64,000 bases of DNA from Syngnathus acus (Eukaryota > Chordata > Actinopteri > Syngnathiformes > Syngnathidae), in contig NC_051098.1 of assembly GCF_901709675.1 (NCBI RefSeq), positions 12,615,918-12,679,917 of the forward strand, in the 5' to 3' direction. Both the position numbers and the translations under genes were made by a program. The notes under the pieces are model-generated. The model was not told the origin of the DNA and did no database searches. It was given only the letters and a program-made list of their open reading frames with translations. Shown here in pieces: positions 14,501 through 26,500 of the stretch (position 1 is the first letter of the stretch; every line of letters begins with the position of its first letter).

Positions 14501-17500
14501 TCCTACGTTATCCAATCATGCGACGTTTTCTAGACACGATGAAAGCTTTTTCAATCATCAATCGTCACACACACGCGCGAGACTGTTGCTGGTTTGTTCC
14601 GAGCCCGGCGGGACTTTTATTTTTTTTTTAAACCCCGAGCGTCACCCCCCCCCTTACCTCAGCCGTGGCATTTGGCTTGCTTCCTGTCGTCCAGCTGCCG
14701 TTGTCTCAGCGCCACACGGTAAACAATTAAAGAGGAACAAATAGTGAGAAACCTGAACTCTGAGTCACAGGCGGCAGCGACACGTCAGCGCCCTGAGCCA
14801 TGAAATTATGCAGCGGTGGTTGTAAATCGTATCCGTGTCACTCTCGCCAAGCAGCGTGTTGTAGCATTGCTAGGACGTATCAAGAGTACACATGGACTCT
14901 ACTTGAGTAGATTGTTCAGATATCTCGACCTAAGTGTTCTTGCTCCTACATCTGAACACGGATATCTGTCCTTTTCTACTCGTGACTTTGTCAAAATGCC
15001 CTCATTACTTTGTACAACCTCTGTAAGTCATGACGTGATTTAAAAAAAAAATATAGAGCTGAGAAAGAGGGACAGCACCGAGCAACATGGAGGACGGTGA
15101 CCCGGGGAGCATCACTGACAATAGCGTAATCGTTCTGGAGGATATTCACCATCCGTGGCCGTATTTAGAAGAATTGTTGGGTGTTGTTAGTTACACCAAC
15201 GATTGGTTGTCAATGCTTAAAAATCACCAGCGTGTGCCAAGCGATACTTATGCGTCCAATCGGAGTAAGGAAATACAGGTAAGGGGAATTTGTCGTTATC
15301 ACAAGCTACTCTAGTTTTTGTCTTTGTCAGTTGGCAGCGTGCTGCGATGACATAAAAACCCGGTTAAGGATTGTGACAAGTTCTAAAAAATAGCAGTTAC
15401 ATTTGACTTTTGGACTTAATCATATTTTTGATTGTTTACTTGGGTGTTCCAGAATGTGAATGTGTCCATGCACGGCCAGAAAAAACATTAAACGTTATTT
15501 CGCTGAACGATAGGAAACAATGCAGATGCGCACACACACAAAAAATATAAACAGGAGGTTGTCCATTTTGACTCAAAAGGGTCAAATTATGTTTCATATT
15601 TCAACAATTTGCTCAAATAAGCCCCGATCAGTGACCTTTGCTAAATTAGCAAGCTTTTTTTGGGAGGGGAGGGAGCATATCGTTTGATGCTCATTTCAAG
15701 AGTCCGCCGTGAAAACCGGCAATGCGAGCGACCGTCATTGCCGCTTGTAGCTTTGTCCGCAATTTAAAATGCCAAAGCAAGCGGCGTCGCGGTATTCATT
15801 CTCGGGTCATCGTGTTTGTCGTTTTGGAAGCCTGCGCACCGTATTGTTCCGACGAGTCATCGCGCATCTGCTCCCCCTAAGATAATTATAACAGCCCGAA
15901 AATGAGAGCAGGAAGCTAGCGCCCATCACTGCTCAGCCATCTGCGTGACGAGTAACCTCTGCAGTTTCTCGCTCTCTCTTTCACTCTACCTTTTCCGAGT
16001 CTGTCAAAATCATGCAACGGTGCTCAGTTCTTAAATGGCTTTGTAATTACTGAGCAGACACCAAGAATCAAAACTTTGGGGACACTAGCCGATCCACTTT
16101 TGCCTCCTTCTTAGCTTGAGGTGACAGAACGAGTTTGAAACCAGACAGGTGGAACACTTCCCTAATTCGATTTGTGTTCAAGTGTAAGCGCATATTAATA
16201 CATCGCTGCTAACAAAATTAATTACGCCCCCCCCCCCCCCCCCCCCACTCCAAGTCATCTGACGCCATTAAGCTCATTGTGCTCGGATGCTCCTCAATGT
16301 AGCGCGGTGACTATTTTGGTTTAATTCCATTAAATCCGGCTTTAATCACTTCACATGAAGTGAAATAAACAGCAGGATTGCTTTTAGATTTGTGAATGAG
16401 CCACTCGTGGGGCCGGCAGCCTTGGTGAGCGAGCAGTGTGTGTGTGTGTCAACTTGGCACGCGCTACTCCTGCCTGCCGCTTTAAGGAACGATGCGTTCA
16501 GGATGAACGAGGGCAGATGTCGCTACACAGAAGCTCGCTTGAATGTAACGCTCGACGTGCCGTCTCATTCAAGTGCCGCCATTACATTCACATCCAAAGT
16601 TGATCGATCCGTCCCCTCCCTGACTGCGCTTGACTTCCGAGGCCTTCCGATTCTGAAATTTCAAGCTCCGCGTTATTGTGGCCAAAATGAAGTGTCACAC
16701 AAAAATATTGGAGGTTTTTTTTTTTTTAGGGCGTGGGAGGGATGGAGGGAGAGAGAGAGAGAGCCTGTGCAGTCATTTATAAGTCAGCCTCGGGAGCCGC
16801 TCGTTTTCCTTCACGCTGTTGTTGTCGCTGTTGTGGTGGATTTATTAACCCCAAAAAAACCCTGTATTGTTACAGTTTGCGCTTTTGAAATGATGCCTAT
16901 TAGCCGGCACAGCTGGGCTTCAAGTGTGCTGGCACGCAAGCAGAGGCAGGGCATCTTCACACGAGTTAATCCGGCCTCGAACGTCCCCCCCCTAAACACG
17001 CTGATAAGGTTTCCCAGCCATTGTCTGAGGGTCCGCCGCGGGCGAGTGCTTATTTGTTGAAGGGGGTTGCTGTGATACGGACGGCAGGGAGGCAGGAGAC
17101 AGACTGAAGCGCCAGGTCTTAGCGACACCGAGATTTACGCCACTCCTCTTGTGAAAGCCAAACCCTCTTTTGCTCCCAAAGCGCCGCTCGCCTCCTCCTG
17201 GATGTTGCACACTGAGAGAGTTGCTACAAGTGTCACCGGGATCGGTTGCAGCTAGGGGACCCCCGGTGCAGTTTTTTTGTTTTTATTTTTTTTTCACTCT
17301 CTCGCCTGCGCCAAAAAGCAACGCCTGGATGAGGAAAAAGCGATGCGGGCGACAGTAAGTAGCAGTTGTTGTTTTTTTGTGTACGTCGGGCCGCCGGCCC
17401 ACTTTGACTCAATTAGACCTCCCCAAGCCACTCGCCCACCGCCCCTTTAAGCCCCCCCTCCTTCTCCTCCTCCTCGCTGACGTGCGTGTGTGTGTGAAGC

Positions 17501-20500
17501 TACGAGTCGGTCTGTGTGCGCGTGGATGCGTGTGGCAGTCAAAGGACTCGTTCCCCCGTCGCTGCCGAGCACATGAATGGAAAGCCATGTTGGCGATGGA
17601 GGTGCTGATGATTCCCGAGCGGCACGAGAACCGCTGCCCGAGCCCCGTGCTGGGCGACTGTCGGTTCTATGACAACGTCTTCCACAAGAGCGAGGTAACC
17701 CAAACAAATCTAAGCTGCTTGCGTTCCTTCGGGGACTTTCAAAGTGGAGAGAGTGACGACCCGGCGAGGGTTTTTATGTGGGATAGTTTGAGTTTAAATA
17801 GGATTTATTGCTCTGTTATTTGTCTGTGCCGGAGGTGGCGGTGAAAAGCGAATTAAGCTTTGTTATTGTTTGTGAAGGCCCCGCGGTGTCGTGCTTTACT
17901 CGCCTGACAGCGCTGAATGGGCGTCTGTCTGTGTATGCTCGGTGGCGACCAATCCGCGGTGGAGTTTCTGAAGCCAACTGGGATAGATTTCAGCTCCCCT
18001 CAAACCTAAACAGAATCATCTGGTCATACTCTATTCGCATAAGGTTGATGATATGAAAGTGTTTTGCAGCTGTGAGAGTTTTAAATGAATGATTCCACCG
18101 ATCATCCCATTGATGAGTCAAGTCACCGGGTCAAATTGATTTTGCGTTTGGACGCAATAAAATGTAAGGTTGCAGGCATTGTTATTGTCCACTAGAGGTC
18201 GCCATCTTTTGTAATATCTGTGACTTTGAATGTTTCTGGCTTTAAAAGGCGGGACCTAGTAGGCTCAGTGTCGTACGTGGCCAATGAATGTGGACGATTG
18301 ATCGCGTGTTAGCGGCTGGCCGGGAACACACTCGCAACGAGCTGCTGTAGGCCACAACTCGCCCCAAGAGGCTCGCACGCAATGTAACCCGCTCCAGCTT
18401 TTCGGCCTTTCACAAATTCGACACAACAACGGCACTATTAAAGTCGTGTAAGGCAAGGTACATCTAATTTTCTTTTCCACTTTATGCTGTGGAGGGAACT
18501 TCTGCCCGCTACTCTTAAGACTCGCTTGTACAAGCAAATGGCCTGGTTTTTTTGGACGTCAAACAAGTCCTCCCTTGTTAGCCCTGGCAAGAGTTGAGCC
18601 GCTGTGTATTTATTTGCTATTTTGCTGAATGGTTTTCTTCTTTGGCAGGTAATCCTGGTGCAGGTAAACCCAGGTGAGGCCTTCACTATTCGACGAGAGG
18701 ATGGTCAGTTCCAGTGTATCACAGGTAAGCAACTTCCCCGTGTATCTGTAACGATGATCTTAAACTTTTGAAGTGACCTAATTCCGGTACATTTGAAATA
18801 TGAAATTAACTCGCCACACTGGTCGTCGCCGCTGACGTGTGCGCGGTTCATCGAACCGGCGTCTTAAAAGAAGCGTGAACATTTGCATTCTATATTTAAT
18901 CCATCCAATAAAACGAATGTCATCAGACTACTGTGCTCACGATTGAATGCACCCTCAGCGGGCGAGCACGAAAGACGTTAATCGGTTCAAAACCTGCAAT
19001 ATGATGTTTGGCCTTTAAGGGGCGCTAGACTTTGAGAGCATAAAAGAAAAGGTGCCTGAGTGTCTGAGAGAATGTGCGCAGTATGCGAACCATATTTGGC
19101 CCACCCCTGCTAAGATGGATTGGAAACATATCAGGTGATGAAATCATACACTGCGAGCTTCTGCACCAGCTTTTGCACATCGGTGCCTCTGATCTCATTG
19201 TTGACTGACAACGTCATTTCTTTTTCGCCTATACCTTGCCACACAAAGGAATAAAGACGAGACTAAAAAGCCCATACAGGAGGCCACAGGCGTGCCGGGT
19301 TTGGATGACGAAGATCTTGAAGCAGTGATCTAAAATGATCTGGTGGTGGAAGGGATTAAAAAAAAAAAACCCAATCCGAGCCTCTCTTCTCTCCACTTCA
19401 TGCCCGAGTGCGCCGGTGCCCCCGCCGCCGCCCCTCGCGAGACACATAAAGCGGCCTAATAGGGGATGAGCGTACATAGTGTCTCTGTCAGAGGGGGAAA
19501 AAAAAAAAAGAACGAAAGAGGTGACTATTGTAGATCAGTGTGGCTGCTACTAACTGGTCTGTCACAGGGTGCACTCATCTCTGTGACGCGAATAGAAGGA
19601 TGACTCACCGCTTGCGTCGCAGGAAGGCACAAGAGGAGAGTGCGCGCGCGCGTGTGTGTGCGCGTGCGCTCCTGTTTGGTTGGTTTGTTTGGCGTGTCCT
19701 CGCCAGAGTTGCGTGATAAAATACTTACTAAAACCGCACGTCGATACTCAAGTTGATGCGAGTCGGGAAATCGATTTTGATCCAAACGGAATTATTTTTA
19801 GAACGTACAGTCCTCGAATCGTACAACACCCCCCCCATCTATTGAGATTTGTCTTTTGGGAGTTTAGACTCCCCACTAGTATTTGTGTGTGCGCAAAGAC
19901 CGAAAGTTGGACAACGGCGCCGCGTTAGACTGCGGCCTACTTTATTCTCCAGGTGTCACAATTACTCGATGAATCGACCCGTGTGAAAGCACAGATCAGC
20001 TGTCAAATCAATGTGCTGACAGATGAGTTGTTTGTGCTGATAGCTTTCCTCGGAGCATCTTGTTGATCGAACTGTCTTTCGCACCATTTGGATTGATGCC
20101 TTGTCTGTTCACGGCTGGTCCCGTAGAGCTCGATACAGATGTGCGGCGTCCGTGTCCTGGTTTTACCCACTTGTGTGTGTTTGTGTTGGTGCCAAAGCGG
20201 AGAGACACTCGGTGTGGGTCCTGATGGCGCTGCAGATGCGATGAGTCTGTTTTTCTGTCGGAGTGTTTTGAAGCCGCCCCCCGGTGGCTGGCAGAGATCA
20301 GCCAGCCGTATACAGTTGAGTGTCTGATAGCGGCCCGAGCCTTTAGAATCCATGGTGTGATCTTTTTTTTTCTTTCCGGTTGACATTTGATAACTCTAAA
20401 TTAGAATTTTGAAAAATAAAAATATATTATTATAAAATAATATGAATAATATAATAAAATATATTATTTTGGGGAGTGTGTATGTTAAGTAGCTGCTCTG

Positions 20501-23500
20501 ATTGCCAGTTAAATGTGGAAAGAACAAATCCATGTTTTGTTTGTGTCAGGCAATTTTGTCTGATCTCTTTTGCGGTTTTTAATCTCAACCCTGCAAAATA
20601 CTTGCAGGTGACTTTTTTTCCACCTTTCCACTGGTTGCGTAACAGACATCACCCCCACCTCACCCTAATCTGCATCATCCTAGGCCTCGGCATATCTACC
20701 GCCGCCGTGCCGTCTGCCGTTTTTGCATTTTGATGAGATGTAGCAGCATGTCAATTAAGGTCTCGTCTGGTTGAGTCAACTTGCAGCTGCTCTTGCCGCA
20801 CAATTACTCCAAACTGCGATTCGGTTCATTGTTTGAGGCCTTCCTTTTGAGCCAGACCCTGAACCCACATCACCCGCTTTCACAAAGCTTACAAATGAAT
20901 AGAAACAAAGAAAATAAATACGACCCATTGTGCCAGGATTTGTCACGACAAAAATAACAGTCGACGAGTAACACTGCCTCCACCACGATAAATATTGAAA
21001 GTAAAAGAAATTCAGCTCATCAGTATTGTACGCTGCCAACTTTTCTTCCCAGCCCTGACACCGAGTTGACATTTTAGCTGACAAGACGTCATGAGGCACA
21101 AAGGCACCTAGTGTGCTACATATAGTACTCAGTGTCCAGAACACCATAGTTATTTTCTTTCTGTGGGCCTGTTTTTTTTTTTTTGCGTCGTTATAATTCC
21201 ATATCATATCCTTAGGGAGTACCTGATACTTTACCAATCAGAAAGTCACCATTTTCATTATGACAAAAAAAAAAAACACGAAAACCAACCCACGCTGGCC
21301 GAGCCTCATGTCTCGATGCAGCTCGCTCAGCGTTTGTGTTGCGTAAGACGGCCTGGGCCGTCATGGCCATGGCCATTTTAGATGAAAGCACAACTGTAAG
21401 AACACCTCTCACGAGCTCGACCCGTCGCGTACGGTTGGCGTAATTGACCCCGCAAACACGGCATTAGCCGCATTAATCCGTTGTTTGGCGTACTCGCCGC
21501 CTCCCCCGCCTTTGATTTCAAGGAGACGCTGGCGTTCATTCACAGCTTCCATGGCGAGTAGCTCTAAGGATGACTGAGCTCGTGACTCATTCTCCCACTG
21601 CTGCGTCCATCAGTGCGAGGGGGAGGCAGAAAGGGCCAAGAAACCCAGCATGTCTTCACATCTAAGTTTAGTCAAGCAGGAGTGTCCACTTTATTTTTTG
21701 CGTGGGCTTATAAACATCAACAACAAACAAGTAGGAGGGCAAAATCAACCCTGGTCCCCGCGGCGACGGCCCTCCTCGCATCGCATTGTAGCGCAACGCT
21801 CGCTGTCTGGCTTAGAATGCTCCCGCACGGCAATACGCGCAAGCATGAAGGTTACCGTTAACGTCATCCACTGCAGGAGCCTCTATGAAATAGCCGAGAC
21901 AAAAAGCTGCCTTTCGACACGTTCCGTACTACCTTTTGTGTGGAGGGATTTTTTTTTTTTCTTTTCTTTTCATATACAGCCGATTGCGTCGTCGTCAATG
22001 TCAGCTAAATCAATTCTAATAATGTCAGTCAAATGCTCGAAAAGGGTGAGTCCGGTTTGGAAATGACTGAATGAGTTGATCATCGGGGGACGGTTCTTGC
22101 TTTTTGCTTTAGCTGCGATTATGTCTGCCGTGATTACGATTCAAAGAAGGAAGTGCTTACTCGCAATTAGTCGTTCTTTTTTTTTTTTTTTTTTATTGAG
22201 TCCTGTAGTTAGCCTCGTGATACGGCGCGTCACCACAATCAGTTCAATTGTGGCTTTGATAAAGGCTCTCTTGATTTCTCAAGAATCCCGGTCGATACCT
22301 TCTATCAAGCCCATGAGGATTAGAAGGAAAGTGTTTTAGAAATCAGCTGTTAAGAATGGCTCTATCTGGACCTGGCTCACACCCGCAAGTCAGGAGGGGA
22401 CGCTTTCGGACGTGAATTTCCGAACCGGTCTCCCACGGGTCAAACGGTGACCCGTCTTGGCTCGCACTTTTGTGGAGGAGGACTGATGGTTTTGATTCCG
22501 CCTCTTGCTGGAAGCCTGGCACTCCGCAGCCACGTCAGCACAGCCAATGTTCCAGTTGATTTAGGGGGAGGGGAAGACGGGAAGGGGAGGAGTGGGTGGT
22601 CCGTTCTATCTGATCTCTGTCAGAGGTTTGTGCGTCAGACTGATGCAAAACAAGCACCTCCCACCATCTCCTCCCACCGTGTTTGTTACCTTAAGCAAAT
22701 GCCAACAAACTCCCATTAAGCCGCCATTTTGCACTCACAGAGCAACATTTGTCATAAATTGTACATTCTGTTACTCAGCATCAGCGAATTAGAATGTTCT
22801 CATCCACGGGCAAGTGCACCACAGAGCATCATTAAGTAGTGGGGGGGGAAAAAAAAACTCATGGTTTTGTCATGTGATGTCGATGAGGGCTGAGTCAGTG
22901 CCCTCGTAGAGATTTTTTTTTATAACCTTTTACTCTGACTGTCTTAGCACACAGCTCGTCCCCACCCGTCTTGTCAGATTACACTTCTTAGCCTTCATAC
23001 CTTCAAGGCATAATCTGGTGCGGCGCCGTTTAACATTCATATTTGGAAGGAAAGGGCTTACAAAGCCTTTTGCAGGTTTGGATTTGATTTTGACGTAATC
23101 CGTCCAATTGAAATGTCCCTCATCTGAAACCATACAACCTTCTTAAGGTTAGCGTCTGATCACGGACACTCGGCTCATCAAAGAGGGGGAGGCGGTGCTG
23201 AGGCTTGGCGATGATGTTTTAAAGGCAAGCCTCTGGACCTCCGGGGCCAGTTTGGTTGCCCATTTGCGCCGTGAAGTATGCCAGTTCCAAGAAAAATGAG
23301 GAGAAGGTCTCACGTAAGCAGGTGGCCACAAGGTCAGTATGTGCTGGACATGAGACGTGGAACTCGGGTCGTGAGTGTTTGTGTTCTTCTGCGTGACTCG
23401 GCACTGAGGTTTTCCTCCCCGACTCGGCTTTCTGCTGAGCTGTCTCTCGGGCCACGGCCATGCAGGGAAGGATGTCGTTTCCTCAGCACTTTGCTTAAGT

Positions 23501-26500
23501 GGTCCGTTTGCATTTTTGCCAGGAATTGTGTGAAGAGAAAAAAAATGTATCTATCTTTGGCTTTTCTGCGTCACGAAAGAAATACAGAAGGACTAAAGAG
23601 GCATTTCCTCTCCCCCAAAACATTTGTGAATATGCTCACTTACAAGAAATTAACAATCAAATTTTTGTGGAGGCCCGTCACGACGATTCAGTTGCGCTGC
23701 TTTGTTCTTGCTGTCAGTCGCTTTGCACTAACGCACACACACACACACACGAGGGTTGGAGCACCTTTTGAAAACAGTTGAGGTGGTTCAGTTCTGCTGT
23801 TTGACTTGGGTTCACGCATCCAGTCTTATTTAGGTTCAGCAGTATACAATAGCGCTAATGCTAGCCAAGAATCTAAAATCCTTTAGCATAATAACAAAAG
23901 CATTTATTAAAAAAAAAAAGCCCTCTGACTTTCCTTTATGAATCTTCTTATGTAAGCAAAGTCAAAGTCAAAGTCAGCTTTATTGTCAATCCCTTCATAT
24001 GTCAAGACACACAAAGAAACCGAAATTCCGTTTCCTCTATCCCACGGTGACGAGACATACAAGCAGACGACACAAAATAAAAACAAGAAGGCACAAACAA
24101 TAAATAATAAATAAAAAATAATAACAATAAATAAAATGAGCGATGAATAAATAATAAACCAATAACCCAATAAATAAGAGGAGCAGAACCGAGCCAGTGT
24201 GCATACAGCAGACAGTAAGCATAGCGCAAAGAACAGGACGCTACGCAGAGAGGGGGAGCGAGTTCAGGATCCTAACAGCCTGTGTTTGTCAAAGTCCTTG
24301 AAGTTGCTTTTATTTCCCCCTTTCTGTAGGTCCTGCTCAGGTTCCCATGATGTCTCCAAACGGTTCAGTGCCTCCAATCTATGTGCCTCCTGGATACATT
24401 TCACAGGTAAGCACCTTGTAATTGATCGGTGATTCCCAACCACTGGTGCAGTGAGAGTTCAAGTCAAGTGTGCCGTGGGAAATGTTTGTTAACGTTAGCT
24501 GAAATGTGGTTTGGTATATGCTGATTTTTTTTCTTTTATTTTTTTTATTTTTTAAAGACGATGAATACAGACAAGCTCAATTATGTCCTCAAACCAGCAA
24601 TATTTCTGCATCATGAGTTGGAACACACAAAACGAGTGTTGGTTTCTTTCAGATCATTGAGGAGAACGGAGTGCGGCGGGTCCTGGTGTTGCCACAGCAA
24701 CCCGAGTTCCACCCAGGCGGCCATTCTCCTCTCCACCATGCACCGCCGCCCCCCCACGCCCACCTTCCTGCCTTTATCCCGCACCCGGCCATGATGCCCC
24801 CGCCCCCTCAGCTGTACACGGGCATGGTGGGCGACATGAGCTCGCAATACATCTCCCAGTATCATCCGGCTCACATCTACTCAGAGCAGGGTGAGACGGC
24901 AGCCGGATGTGGCTTTGCATCTCCGCCACATAACGCTACAATTCACTCGAATCACTACACGTATGATCCAATTTCTCTCCAGTTGCCACAAACGATTTGC
25001 TCCAAATACGATACGACAAAGTACAATAAAGTTACAATTGATTGCGAAGATAGGGTTCCATTTATAATGTGATACAATCTGATTCAATTCAATTATGATA
25101 CAACACACTCAGATTGAGATGTGATTCAGTCCAATGGCGATACGATTCCCTCGGATTAAAATACGATTCGGTACAATTACGATACGATTCTTCAGTTGCG
25201 TTATGATGTGATTCACTTGACAATAGGTTTCAATTTGATTATGATTCAGTACACTAATGGTTGGCTCCCAGTTTTCATGTTTTGAATTTAGAAACATTGT
25301 TGAAAATGTTGACTGCCTCCTTTTTTTCTTTCTTTCTTTCTTTCAAATCAGTCTCTGCAGATTCCCACAGCCAACACGGACGCCCAGCATTTGTCCACAG
25401 AGATGACAGAACAAGCAAAACGTACGAGCGCCTCCAGAAGAAACTGAAGGACCGTCAGGGAGGTGGCGGCGGAGGAGGGCAGGTGAAGGACAGCCCTCCC
25501 CCTTCACCCCAGAAGACCTGCAGCAGCCCCAACGCGTCCGACGTCCACAACGGCGTGGGAGGCAAAGGACCCGAGGCGGAGCTCGACAAGCATGCGGGCC
25601 GCGGCAAAAACGGAGAGGCGAAAGGTCAGTGTGTCAAAAGACAGGAAAAAATGATCTTCAAAAAAAAAAAAAAAACACCCAAGTGACTTTGTACTCGGTT
25701 CCTTCCGACCACTGATGAAAGAGGAAGCGGTTCGGAAGGTTTACATTTGACAGTGGTGTTTGCGGATGTTTGGGAGTTTGTTGTGTTTAGGCGCCGAAAA
25801 TAGAGCCTCATTAGCGGTGCGAGCAGCAAGACGGCCAACATTTTTCTTGATTGCGCGCTCATTAATCATTACCGTTAAATTGCCTCTTGGCCCGCTTATT
25901 TTTGTACAAGGTTAAAGGAAAAACATTGACTTTGGTGTACAGACATTTGGCTCTGTGGAGTTTCGGCCCATCCGTGAAATGACACAATCGTCTTGTCAGC
26001 TGCCAAATGTATTGAATTTTTATAATTCTTTTGTCTCCTCAGAGTTGGATCCAGCAGCACAGGCCTTGCAAGCGCTGCTGAGCACCATCAGTAAACCCGT
26101 GGTTCGTATGGGCCCGTCTATTATCTCGTGTTTTTCTTTGCGCCCAATTTGCTTGGATTTGCATGTTTTTATGTGACCATCAGCGAGAGAGAGATGGCTA
26201 ATGATGCAAACGCGTGGCGTCATTAAACGTCCTATTAACACCGGTGATGAATTCCCGCTGACGCCCGGCTAATGTAATGTCAGAGCTGCTGACGAGCACG
26301 CTCGTGGGGATTTTCCGCTCGCCCATGTGTCGAGCTGAGCCGGAATGGGGTTTCCTGTCAAGAGAAAGGCGTGAAAATGTCGGTACTTGTGTGTATCGAC
26401 AAAGTATGTCGGGACGGTGATGAAATCTGCGTATTTGTAGCTGTTTTGGTTTGTATTGTAGTTTGAAACTGTGACCAGTAGCATATGATCTATGATATTT

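Larger units (their letters stand above)
11699..18648 (+). other. Long fndc3a intron with embedded alternative promoter zone
   Basis: About 7 kb between the first coding exon and the VILVQVN exon. It contains A/T and GT/GA simple repeats (notably 13640-13930), a hAT transposase fragment at 14850-15282, a C tract at 16227-16246, and a GC-richer zone from about 17.1 kb leading to the alternative exon ending at 17694. The 222-codon frame at 16392-17060 has no protein-like features. I found no other gene in it. Confidence 0.6.

Noticed and set aside
16392-17060. 222-codon plus-strand frame upstream of the alternative fndc3a exon
   Set aside because: Low-complexity stretches (F and RE runs), no protein-like pattern, no splice signals that fit. 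Treated as a chance frame in an intron.
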